18,708 nucleotides of DNA, taken from assembly GCA_963169055.1 (NCBI GenBank), contig CAUJFU010000506.1, forward strand, positions 1 to 18,708, given 5' to 3'. Of the stretch, positions 1 to 5,860 are shown in pieces. The notes below the pieces were generated by a model. The model was not told the DNA's origin. It ran no database searches and was given only the letters and a program-made list of their open reading frames with translations. Origin of the DNA: Myxococcota bacterium. GTDB lineage: Bacteria > Myxococcota_C > UBA6777. Position numbers and translations under genes: made by a program. Each line of letters starts with the position of its first letter. Positions within the stretch are counted from its first letter, which is position 1.

Positions 1-446
1 CGTTTTACCGTTTTACCGTTTGCGGCCCGAACAATCGGGGGTGAAAGAGGGGGGCGCTTCGTGAACGAATGTGTTGTCCCTCGACAGTGCAGTAGTGTAT
101 GCAGTATGTGCGGTGGGTTCTGATGGGCGTGGCGCTTCAGGACGCAAGGCAGCGAGCTTTGCCGCGCCGCGTCGTGAAGTGCCGCGCTTGGCTTGAGGAG
201 CGAGGCGCAATTTCGGGGGGGAGGGTGAGGGGCGTCTGTGGCTGAAGTTGGCGATGATGGGAGAAAACACCCGTGTTCGTGGAGGTTCAAGCGACAGAGG
301 CGTTGTTTTGAACAGCGATGTTCTTTTCGCCCTCGCGGGGTCAAGGGGCGACAGTCTATGGCGGGGGTTTGGGGGCAGGCCCCCAAAAATGGCAGAATCA
401 AGGTGTAGGTTTGTAGAAAAGAAAGGAAAAGGCGGATGAAGGGAAA
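1..446. other. Non-coding stretch upstream of the DGR-like repeat
   Basis: No convincing gene is visible in any frame. The short ORFs here have no recognisable motifs, no good ribosome-binding site and compete on both strands. The window opens with a direct repetition of cgttttac. The only clear structure is the hairpin at 368-387. I looked for the tail of a reverse transcriptase or an Avd-like helical protein, because of the element just downstream, and saw neither. Confidence 0.5.
368..387. repeat. Perfect GC-rich hairpin, 8-bp stem with 4-nt loop
   Basis: TTTGGGGG pairs perfectly with CCCCCAAA around a CAGG loop. On the plus strand it is followed by A's rather than T's, and on the minus strand the T's precede the stem, so it is not a standard intrinsic terminator in either direction. 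It sits about 60 bp upstream of the DGR-like repeat. Known DGR target-site hairpins have stems of similar size, but they lie downstream of the variable repeat, so a link is only a possibility. Confidence 0.6.
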
Positions 447-545
447 CGTGGTGGCAGTTGGAATAACAACGCCAACAACGTGCGGGCGGCGTATCGCAAC
501 AACAACACGCCGACGAACCGCAAGAATATCGGTTTCCGTGTCGTC
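447..545 (+). repeat. DGR-like template repeat (orphan in this window)
   Basis: Read from 447, the plus strand encodes [11 protein letters not shown], then [16 protein letters not shown], then IGFRVV. This is the Asn-rich C-terminal signature of formylglycine-generating-enzyme-type C-type lectin folds, which are the usual targets of diversity-generating retroelements. The Asn codons are AAC or AAT clusters. A template repeat looks like this because adenines in it are the mutagenised positions. There is no gene around it: an in-frame TAG lies at 414-416 and no body of the enzyme family precedes it, so it is not the end of an intact protein gene. The reading frame stays open to about 752 with no recognisable protein. 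No reverse transcriptase, Avd gene or matching variable repeat is in the window; they could lie to the left or be lost. The alternative is the decayed 3' end of a lectin-fold gene. Outer boundaries are approximate. Confidence 0.6.
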
Positions 546-842
546 AATCCTCAGCGCATCCCAGAGAGGCGGTGGTTACGGCTGCCGCTTGTGTGGACAA
601 GGCTCAGGCCATCTTCTCTTACCCGCGCCCCATTGTGGGACAAGCCCCGAAAGCCGCTTGCGTCCGTAGGTCTAGTGACTGAGCGCCCAAGGGGTTTTCT
701 TTTTTGCGGATGGAGCAGCGAGGCGCAAGCGGTGAAAAGGCGTGTCTGCTGAGCGTTGAAGCGGGGGAAAGCGGGCGGTTGAAACACTGCGCATAGATCG
801 GTATCTTTGGGACAGAGGAGAGCCGCAAAGGAGGTTCGAGAG
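546..842. other. Non-coding stretch downstream of the DGR-like repeat
   Basis: Only short open frames without recognisable motifs occur here. In other template-repeat loci the reverse transcriptase often follows on the same strand; none is seen here. The last bases (about 827-834) form the strong ribosome-binding site of the small ORF that follows. Confidence 0.45.
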
Positions 843-1004
843 ATGGGAAGTTATTTGACAATGGGTTTGATTCTTCGGGCAGAAGAAGGAGGCGCAAGGA
901 AAGGGAAAGGAGAAGGACAGGAAGGGCTGTATCGGTGGGAAGAAGAGGAAGGTCGGCGCGTGTGGCACCTGCGAGAAGACCTCTTCGCACGGTTTGTTGG
1001 TTGA
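843..1004 (+). CDS. Possible small protein, 53 residues, unknown function
   Basis: The case for this ORF rests on its start: AAAGGAGG lies 8 bases before the ATG at 843, the best Shine-Dalgarno match in the left 1.7 kb. An in-frame earlier start at 807 lacks such a site. The product begins MGSYLTMGLILRAEEGG, has a Gly/Lys/Glu-rich middle and ends WHLREDLFARFVG. It is highly charged, with no signal peptide or membrane segment. I do not recognise the family. Eighteen bases after its stop comes another start with a good Shine-Dalgarno site (see 1023), so it may be the first gene of a broken operon. It may equally be chance; G-rich sequence here makes AGGAGG-like strings common. Confidence 0.35.
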   Translation: MGSYLTMGLILRAEEGGARKGKGEGQEGLYRWEEEEGRRVWHLREDLFARFVG

Positions 1005-1022
1005 TTGTTTGAGGAGGAACGG

Positions 1023-1064
1023 ATGGTTTATACGATATCCGAAAGCTGTGTACACGAAGGGTAG
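1023..1064 (+). pseudogene. Start codon with strong RBS running straight into repeat A
   Basis: GAGGAGG at 1011-1017 is followed six bases later by ATG at 1023. After three codons the reading frame enters repeat A (1032 onward) and stops at 1062-1064, giving only 13 codons. This is what would remain if the repeat had inserted immediately after the start of a gene and the body had been lost. No downstream coding remnant was found, so a chance SD-ATG pair is also possible. Confidence 0.25.
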
Positions 1065-1133
1065 GTGCGATCCGCTGTAACTGCCCTGTTTTCGGGCAGC
1101 CACAGGGGGCTAACACTCGGACACATCGTCTGT
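1032..1133 (+). repeat. Dispersed repeat, copy A (left half only)
   Basis: An ungapped 102-bp match, in direct orientation, to 18312-18413. I count about 13 differences by hand. It is internally structured: CTGCCC at 1081 pairs with GGGCAG ending at 1099. In copy C the same region folds as a longer nested stem, CCGCTGTAG pairing with CTACAGCGG. After 1133 the sequence departs from copy C, so this copy lacks the right half. No protein is encoded consistently across copies, so it looks like a non-autonomous structured element. Confidence 0.8.
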
Positions 1134-1252
1134 AAAGCCCATCCAGCGGGGGGGGGCTGGCATGGGCAGATTTCGTATCAGCCCACGGGCATCGGGTGAA
1201 GAAAAGAGACTGAGATGTCATACCGATACGAAAAAGGCCGGTGTTCAGGCGC
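1134..1252. other. Structured non-coding segment after repeat A
   Basis: An imperfect hairpin (gcccatccagc against gctggcatgggc, with a run of G's between) lies at about 1137-1166. TTTCGTATC near 1169 is repeated inverted as GATACGAAA near 1225. No coding potential is recognised. It may be the divergent remainder of the dispersed element. Confidence 0.4.
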
Positions 1253-1272
1253 GGGCGGTTCCCGAACCGCCC
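1253..1272. repeat. REP-like palindrome 1
   Basis: GGGCGGTT pairs with AACCGCCC around a CCCG loop, followed by CCTAC. It is nearly the same as the palindrome at 1518-1537, and the same core occurs in copy C near 18555. Confidence 0.7.
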
Positions 1273-1378
1273 CTACAACGGGTTGATTCTTCACGCTTTC
1301 CCTTTTCCACTGCGTCCTACCAAATCCGCAGGTTGCCTGCTCGTACACAGCGATCAAAATCCCCGTGAATGGCGCAAC

Positions 1379-1395
1379 GGCGTATGCAATACGCC
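1379..1395. repeat. REP-like palindrome 2
   Basis: GGCGTAT pairs with ATACGCC around GCA and is followed by CCTAC, as in palindrome 1. The stem differs in sequence but the layout and the trailing tag are the same, as expected for a REP family. Confidence 0.55.
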
Positions 1396-1417
1396 CCTAC
1401 CTTTCATCACACCCTAC

Positions 1418-1437
1418 ACGGAGGTCGCATCCTCCGT
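1418..1437. repeat. REP-like palindrome 3
   Basis: ACGGAGG pairs with CCTCCGT around a six-base loop. It follows palindrome 2 by about 20 bases. The surrounding frames show no coding signal. Confidence 0.45.
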
Positions 1438-1517
1438 CTTTTTATGTCTGTTTGCGTGTGCTTTGTCTACGATTCTTTCGTTCCCTCCGTCTTCGATGCA
1501 AGGCCATGTTTGCGTAG

Positions 1518-1537
1518 GGGCGGTTCGCGAACCGCCC
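1518..1537. repeat. Perfect 20-bp REP-like palindrome
   Basis: GGGCGGTTCGCGAACCGCCC is its own reverse complement. Upstream gtagg mirrors the CCTAC tag of palindrome 1, so this one is oriented oppositely. It marks the outer edge of repeat B; copy C carries only the first 15 bases of it. Confidence 0.8.
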
Positions 1538-1703
1538 GTGTATCGGGACATCGAGCAGCGAACGCACATGCTCACACAACAACAGCATTTTGTATGAGCA
1601 GTTGTTCGAGCAAGCAACCTCCGCTTTTTTGCGTTTTGTTTGCCTTTTTACGTACAAACGTGCTGTCGGAAAGACAGCACAGACGATGTGTCCGAGTGTT
1701 CGC
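1523..1703 (-). repeat. Dispersed repeat, copy B (right half, inverted)
   Basis: The reverse complement of this 181-bp stretch aligns without gaps to 18389-18569. I count about 13 differences, nine of them within one hairpin. That hairpin, GTGCTGTC-GGAAA-GACAGCAC at 1660-1680, is perfect here. Frames through it are open on both strands in both copies, but no family is recognisable and the frames differ, so I treat it as non-coding. Beyond 1703 the match to copy C fades, so this copy lacks the left half. Confidence 0.85.
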
Positions 1704-1756
1704 CACAGGGGGCTGCTCCTACGTTTTGCCACACAACGGGCGGATGTTGTATGAGA

Positions 1757-2821
1757 TCAGCGTGTGGGGCGTTGGGATTTGAGGGCTTGATCGGCGACTT
1801 CTTCGGCGATCTCGATGGCGGTGTCTTCGGCGGATGTATCGGTGTCTTGGGTGGTCGTATCGGTGTCTTCGACCGATGTATTCGTGTCTTCGGCGGTGGG
1901 GTGAGACGTTGCGATGGCGGTTTTTGCGTTATTGAGTCCCGTGAGGACGGTGGTTTCTTGGGCTTGGAGTGTAGCTTGTTGGGCGGTCGAGGCTTCGAGT
2001 GCGTTTGCGGTGGAGGATTGGGCTGCGAGTGTGGCTTGTTGGGCGGTCGAGGCTTCGAGTACGTTTGCGGTGGAGGATTGGGCTGCGAGCGTGCCTTCTG
2101 CAACCAAACTACCTTCTGCAACCAAGCCACCTGCGGGGGTTTCAGCAGGGATCTCGGGAACCTCGATACCAAGGTCGAATTTGAACAGGGGCATGACAAG
2201 GGCCAGCACCAAAAGGGGAAAGACGCCCATCACCGCAAGAGCGGTTTGGGTGTTGTAGTGATGGCGGTTCAACCAGTGAAGCAGGCGATGGAAGCAGAAA
2301 GCGCCGAAAGGGACGACAAACAAGGCCACACCAGCGCGGGTTCGGGCGGCATCCGCCACAAGAGAACTCGATGATGAATCGGTGACCACAGCGATCCCTT
2401 GCACAAAAATCACCGACGTATAGAGCAACATACCTGAGAGAACAGGTCGCCAATGTGTAAGAACCATCAGCAATCTGCGCATATAAAAAAGAACGAAAAC
2501 GATGAGGAAAACGGGAGCGAGAGGTGGAAAGGTCGCAGAGACGGCAACGATCCCAAGGATCAAAAGAAGCATCTTCCAATTGCGCAAAAGCATCGGAACG
2601 GAGGTGATCAGCATAAAAAGCAGAAGCAGCAGAACTCCTGTGGCGTACTTTGTGTCGTGGATGGCTGCGTACAAGAGCGCCCCGTAGCCGACGACGCTAG
2701 AGCCATGAAGGAGAGGATGGCGTTTGGAGAGGATTGCTTCGGTGGAGTCAAGGGGAGAGGGCATCTTTCGATAACCCAACCATCGTTTGGCTTTTTGAAG
2801 AGCAGGGGCAGGCGTGGACAT
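1757..2821 (-). CDS. Multi-pass membrane protein with repetitive acidic C-terminal tail
   Basis: 354 residues. The start is supported by GAGGAAA five bases before the ATG. Hydrophobic segments lie at roughly 60-79, 83-98, 101-118, 127-146, 162-180 and 192-212, giving about six membrane spans. From about 220 the protein becomes soluble and low-complexity. A 20-residue unit LAAQSSTAN(V/A)LEASTAQQAT occurs twice at about 245-284, then a seven-residue (V/A/T)(E/Q)DT(D/N)T(S/T) unit repeats about four times at 310-333, followed by an acidic helix-like end. I do not recognise the family. The Ala/Gln/Ser-rich repeats could form a coiled coil, and the Asp/Glu/Thr tail could bind cations or partners; both are inference. 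It is transcribed divergently from the GNAT-like gene, 228 bp apart, and its 3' end faces repeat B. The reverse frame through the tail is also open, an effect of the repeat composition. Confidence 0.8.
   Translation of the reverse strand: MSTPAPALQKAKRWLGYRKMPSPLDSTEAILSKRHPLLHGSSVVGYGALLYAAIHDTKYATGVLLLLLFMLITSVPMLLRNWKMLLLILGIVAVSATFPPLAPVFLIVFVLFYMRRLLMVLTHWRPVLSGMLLYTSVIFVQGIAVVTDSSSSSLVADAARTRAGVALFVVPFGAFCFHRLLHWLNRHHYNTQTALAVMGVFPLLVLALVMPLFKFDLGIEVPEIPAETPAGGLVAEGSLVAEGTLAAQSSTANVLEASTAQQATLAAQSSTANALEASTAQQATLQAQETTVLTGLNNAKTAIATSHPTAEDTNTSVEDTDTTTQDTDTSAEDTAIEIAEEVADQALKSQRPTR
1821..1904 (-). repeat. In-frame 21-bp tandem repeat, four copies
   Basis: Starting at 1821, 1842, 1863 and 1884, each unit begins gtgtctt on the plus strand and encodes a seven-residue EDTDT-type acidic unit of the membrane protein's tail. 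Copies have diverged, but the period is exact, consistent with slippage or unequal exchange that keeps the frame. Confidence 0.75.
1971..2090 (-). repeat. In-frame 60-bp duplication
   Basis: 1971-2030 and 2031-2090 differ at only about three positions. The duplication encodes the two 20-residue Ala/Ser/Gln-rich units of the membrane protein. The near identity indicates a recent duplication or ongoing homogenisation. Confidence 0.85.
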
Positions 2822-3049
2822 CTCGTTTCCTCGGTGTAGGGGGGGATTGGTGGGCTGCGTATCGGCGAGTCAAGCGCGGGTGTTGGGGTGTGTGCGGATG
2901 GGCCGTGTGCTTGTCTGCCGTGAGCGTCTTTGTGTGGACGGTGGAAGCGTGGGCATTGTTGCGCGAGCAAGCAAGCAGCTTGCGCTAAGTCCTTGTGGTT
3001 CTTAGTTTTGTGGGGGAAGCTACGCTGTGTAGCAAGAAGGGAGGCCGCG

Positions 3050-4165
3050 ATGCGAAAGATTCCAAAACCGACTTGTACAGAAAAGGTACATACCCCTGCT
3101 TTTGTCGATGTGGTGCAAAGCCCCGTAGAAAGCGGGCAGAGGCAGCGCGATACGTCGGCAAGGAATACAGGGGTGAATCTTCAGATCGCGGAGGTTCCGC
3201 TGGAGAGAATGGATACGGATGGGGCGGAGAGACGGGCTTTTGTGCAGCTTCATCACAGTTGGGCAGCGGCAGGTGTGACGCGGTGGTTTTCGTTGTTGCG
3301 AACGGGGGGCGGATGGCCGATGTTTTTGTTGGTGGCACGCGAAGAAAAGGGGCAAACGGAGGCGGAGGACGGCGGTTTTGCTGAGGAGGCATCGGGAGGT
3401 GGGCGAGAGATGGATGAGCCGAAAGATCGGTCTGTTGGGGATTTGGGATGGTTGGGAGCGATCGTGGGGGTGTGGTCGGCGCGTCCTGTGGAGCGTTTTG
3501 ATGACTTGTTGGAATCTTGTGCGGGAGGGGATAGGCGGGGGGCGTCGCGCCCGATGGGAGGGGCGTGGCACTTGATCGCGGCGACGGTGAGTGAGGCAGC
3601 GCGTGGGATGGATCTTGGGCGGCGGTTGGTGGGAGCGGCGTTGTCATGGGTACAGGCGCTTTCTTCGGATGCAAGGGTGTTTACGTTGTCGCCAGCAGAG
3701 GGTTTGCCTTGGTTGGTGGAACAGGCACAAAGTTTTTGGGAAGGAGGGGCAGCGGGAGCGGCGTTGTCATGGGCCGAACCCAGTTTTGTGGGGATGATCC
3801 CGTATGTGATCCATTCGGTGAGTCGGGAGGATGGGACGCCAGCGTTGGCGATCTTGCGCTTGCATCTGGGGGCGGGAGCGGCGTTGGATCGGGTGTTGTA
3901 TCGAAGTCGTGCAGACGAGCATCGTGGGGGTGGAGTGAACCTGCGTTTTGCGTATGCGCTGGAGGCCACAGAACGGGAAGATCAGCGAGCGCATTATCGG
4001 CGGTGGTGCGCGGCGCGTGCGCAGGCGATCCGTGAGGGTCGTGCGATCCCGATGGGCGGAGAAGAACCGTTGTGGTGGGTGACAGGGTTTGAGGACATAC
4101 GGATCTGGCGGGAGAGCGGGGCGCAAGAAAGCGGCAAGGGGGGAGAGACAAGAAATCAGATTTGA
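3050..4165 (+). CDS. GNAT-like N-acetyltransferase family protein
   Basis: 371 residues from ATG 3050, chosen because AGGGAGG sits just upstream; the frame is open further 5' but without a comparable site. The N-terminal 130 residues are charged and Gly/Glu-rich. From about 170 the sequence resembles a GNAT core: AARGMDLGRRLVGAALSW (183-200) looks like the R/Q-x-x-G-x-G/A acetyl-CoA pyrophosphate loop and following helix, then a strand (ARVFTLSP), and LRLHLGAGA near 270-278 resembles the late HxxxGA segment of some GNATs. Residues GAALSW occur at 195-200 and again at 236-241, and the underlying 20 bases (gggagcggcgttgtcatggg) are identical. The substrate is unknown. It overlaps the convergent kinase gene by 10 bp. 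The GNAT call is from motif shape only and could be wrong. Confidence 0.65.
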   Translation: MRKIPKPTCTEKVHTPAFVDVVQSPVESGQRQRDTSARNTGVNLQIAEVPLERMDTDGAERRAFVQLHHSWAAAGVTRWFSLLRTGGGWPMFLLVAREEKGQTEAEDGGFAEEASGGGREMDEPKDRSVGDLGWLGAIVGVWSARPVERFDDLLESCAGGDRRGASRPMGGAWHLIAATVSEAARGMDLGRRLVGAALSWVQALSSDARVFTLSPAEGLPWLVEQAQSFWEGGAAGAALSWAEPSFVGMIPYVIHSVSREDGTPALAILRLHLGAGAALDRVLYRSRADEHRGGGVNLRFAYALEATEREDQRAHYRRWCAARAQAIREGRAIPMGGEEPLWWVTGFEDIRIWRESGAQESGKGGETRNQI

Positions 4166-5673
4166 AAGAAGGCAAACAAAGCGGCGGAGAGAAGCAGTAA
4201 GGCGATCGTGATCAAGGCGATGGGAAGGAGCTTTCGGCGTTGTTGCGTCGAATGTTGGGCGTGACGGAGGGCGTCGAGTAATTCTTGCATGGAACCGAAG
4301 CGTTCGCGAGGGAGGGGATGTAGTCCACGTCGCAAGACGCGAAAGATCGCTTGGGGGACGCTGGAGCGGCGGGGCGTCTCAAGACGGCCTGATTCGGCGG
4401 CTTCCATGATCTGCTGGACGTTGTGACCGCCAAAAGGCAGCATCCCGTACAAGGCTTCGTAGAGCGCCACACAAAAAGAAAATTGATCGGAGCGTTTGCT
4501 TACACCGCGCCCGCGAAAATGTTCTGGAGACATATAAGCAGGTGTACCAAGGATGTCCCCGACGGCGGTCAATCGGTGTTCTTCGATGGTGGGGTATTTG
4601 GTGAGGAAGGCGCTGATCGAGTGATGGGTAGTTTGGGAGACGCGGGCGAGGCCGAAGTCCGTCAAGAACAGGCTACCGTTGCGAGACACGAGGATGTTGT
4701 CGGGTTTGATATCGCGGTGGATGATATCGGCGGCGTGGGCGGCGATCAAGGCTTCGCCGACGGCGTAAAACATACGTAAGACTTCGTGCCAAGGGGGATT
4801 GTGGTCGTCGAGCCATTGGCGGAGGTTGACGCCATCGACGTATTGGATCGCCAGAAAGATCTGTGTGTTCCACGTGCCGACTTCGTAGATGGTGAGGATG
4901 TGAGGGTGGGAGAGAGCGGCCAATAAGCGGGCTTCTTGGATCATTCTTGCTTTGTGGGCTTCGCGCATCTCGGGATCGGTGACGTCGGGGCGCAAGAGTT
5001 TGATCGCGACCTTGCGTTGGAGTTCTTGATCTTGTGCGGCATACACAACGCCCATTCCACCCGCCCCAAGCAGACCTTCGAGTTGATAGCGTCCGATCTG
5101 ACGGGGGCGTTGTTCAGGTGTGGGAAGGGCTTCTTGGGGTCGCATGGTGTGTGCGATCTCGATCATCAGCTCGGAGCAGTAGACGCAACGATCCATCACA
5201 TCTTCGAGTCGCTGGACTTCTTGGGGGCTGAGTTGTCCTTGGAGTAGAGCGACGAATTGATTTTCGTCTGGACAATCTATGAAAGAACATTCTGTATTTT
5301 TTTCTTGTGGATTGTGAAGGATAGGAGAAGCATAAGAAAAAGAATCAAGGGAAGGAGACGTATGGACTAAATCTGGTATAGCCGCAACATCTAAGAAAGA
5401 GAGCAGAGCGGATTGGTTTTCCTCTTGTTCGCGCAGGGTTTGTTCGCCCAAGGCTGCTGTCCAAAGGGAAGCAGAGACTTCTTGGTCTCGGGTGGTTCGG
5501 TCTGGATCTTGTTGGCGGGGGAGCAAGGCGGGCGCGGCTTCACCGTCGCGCATGGTCGAGTCGCCCCATGCGGTGGTTTCGAGCGTTGCGGGTGGATCTT
5601 GTTGTGTGATGGCGGTTTCGCTTGTGTTTTCGAGCCTGAGAGGCAGGAGCGAAGGTTTTTTGGGTGCGGACAT
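4156..5673 (-). CDS. Membrane-anchored Ser/Thr protein kinase with anti-sigma-like Cys motif
   Basis: 505 residues; GGAGG lies five bases before the ATG. Residues 1-125 are Ser/Thr/Gln-rich and likely disordered. At 129-176 a segment resembles the zinc-binding anti-sigma (ZAS-like) module of deltaproteobacterial kinases: C134-P-D-E-N then C163-x2-C166, but the usual His four residues before the CxxC is Val159. A complete, apparently active kinase domain follows (about 195-475): GAGGMG loop at 203-208, Lys225 in VAIK, HRDIKPDN at 319-326 with catalytic Asp321, DFG at 339-341, and SPEH in place of APE. A hydrophobic segment at 482-503 ends the protein, so the C-terminus is a single TM anchor with almost nothing beyond it and the kinase faces the cytoplasm. 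Divergent from the sigma factor by 187 bp, which suggests a shared regulatory circuit. The substrate is not known. Confidence 0.95.
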   Translation of the reverse strand: MSAPKKPSLLPLRLENTSETAITQQDPPATLETTAWGDSTMRDGEAAPALLPRQQDPDRTTRDQEVSASLWTAALGEQTLREQEENQSALLSFLDVAAIPDLVHTSPSLDSFSYASPILHNPQEKNTECSFIDCPDENQFVALLQGQLSPQEVQRLEDVMDRCVYCSELMIEIAHTMRPQEALPTPEQRPRQIGRYQLEGLLGAGGMGVVYAAQDQELQRKVAIKLLRPDVTDPEMREAHKARMIQEARLLAALSHPHILTIYEVGTWNTQIFLAIQYVDGVNLRQWLDDHNPPWHEVLRMFYAVGEALIAAHAADIIHRDIKPDNILVSRNGSLFLTDFGLARVSQTTHHSISAFLTKYPTIEEHRLTAVGDILGTPAYMSPEHFRGRGVSKRSDQFSFCVALYEALYGMLPFGGHNVQQIMEAAESGRLETPRRSSVPQAIFRVLRRGLHPLPRERFGSMQELLDALRHAQHSTQQRRKLLPIALITIALLLLSAALFAFFQI

Positions 5674-5860
5674 AAAGACCTCCGTGCGTAGGTCTTGCGA
5701 AACGAGCGATTGGGCGTCGAGGGTGTGGAGTTTGGCGCTGCGATCTTTCGCTTCGACAAGGGCTGGGGTATCTTAACGCAACACCGCGCCCGACACATCT
5801 TTGGTGAGTGACTGTTTTGGTGTGGTTGTTTTGTATTGCGCGGATCTCTCGGAGTATTGG
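5674..5860. promoter_or_regulatory. Divergent promoter region between kinase and sigma factor
   Basis: 187 bp separate the two start codons. Ribosome-binding sites flank it: cggagg for the kinase (minus strand) and ctcggag for the sigma factor (plus strand). Both promoters must lie here unless transcription enters from outside, but I could not identify convincing -35/-10 pairs or an operator palindrome by eye. Confidence 0.4.

Noticed and set aside
447-752. Coding gene for a formylglycine-generating-enzyme-like protein
   Set aside because: Only the last roughly 33 residues of the signature exist; an in-frame stop lies just upstream and the sequence after GFRVV does not resemble the family.
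619-1221. 200-codon minus-strand ORF
   Set aside because: Runs through repeat A and hairpins, Ser/Pro/Leu low-complexity product, no family features, no good ribosome-binding site.
1032-1703. Insertion sequence
   Set aside because: No transposase and no consistent terminal inverted repeats; better described as fragments of a non-autonomous repeat family.
1-1756. Reverse transcriptase or Avd gene to complete a DGR
   Set aside because: Searched all frames for the YxDD-type motif and for a helical Avd-like ORF; neither is present in the window.
1369-1782. 137-codon plus-strand ORF across repeat B
   Set aside because: Mostly repeat B sequence. Its relative in copy C is open in the equivalent frame but with different ends; both strands are open, as expected for a non-coding repeat.
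1640-2374. 244-codon plus-strand ORF rich in Gly and Cys
   Set aside because: Antisense shadow of the repetitive tail of the membrane protein, which has clear TM segments and a proper ribosome-binding site.
2985-3969. Long Pro/Ser-rich minus-strand ORFs opposite the GNAT-like gene
   Set aside because: Typical antisense frames of a G-rich coding strand; no start signals or motifs.
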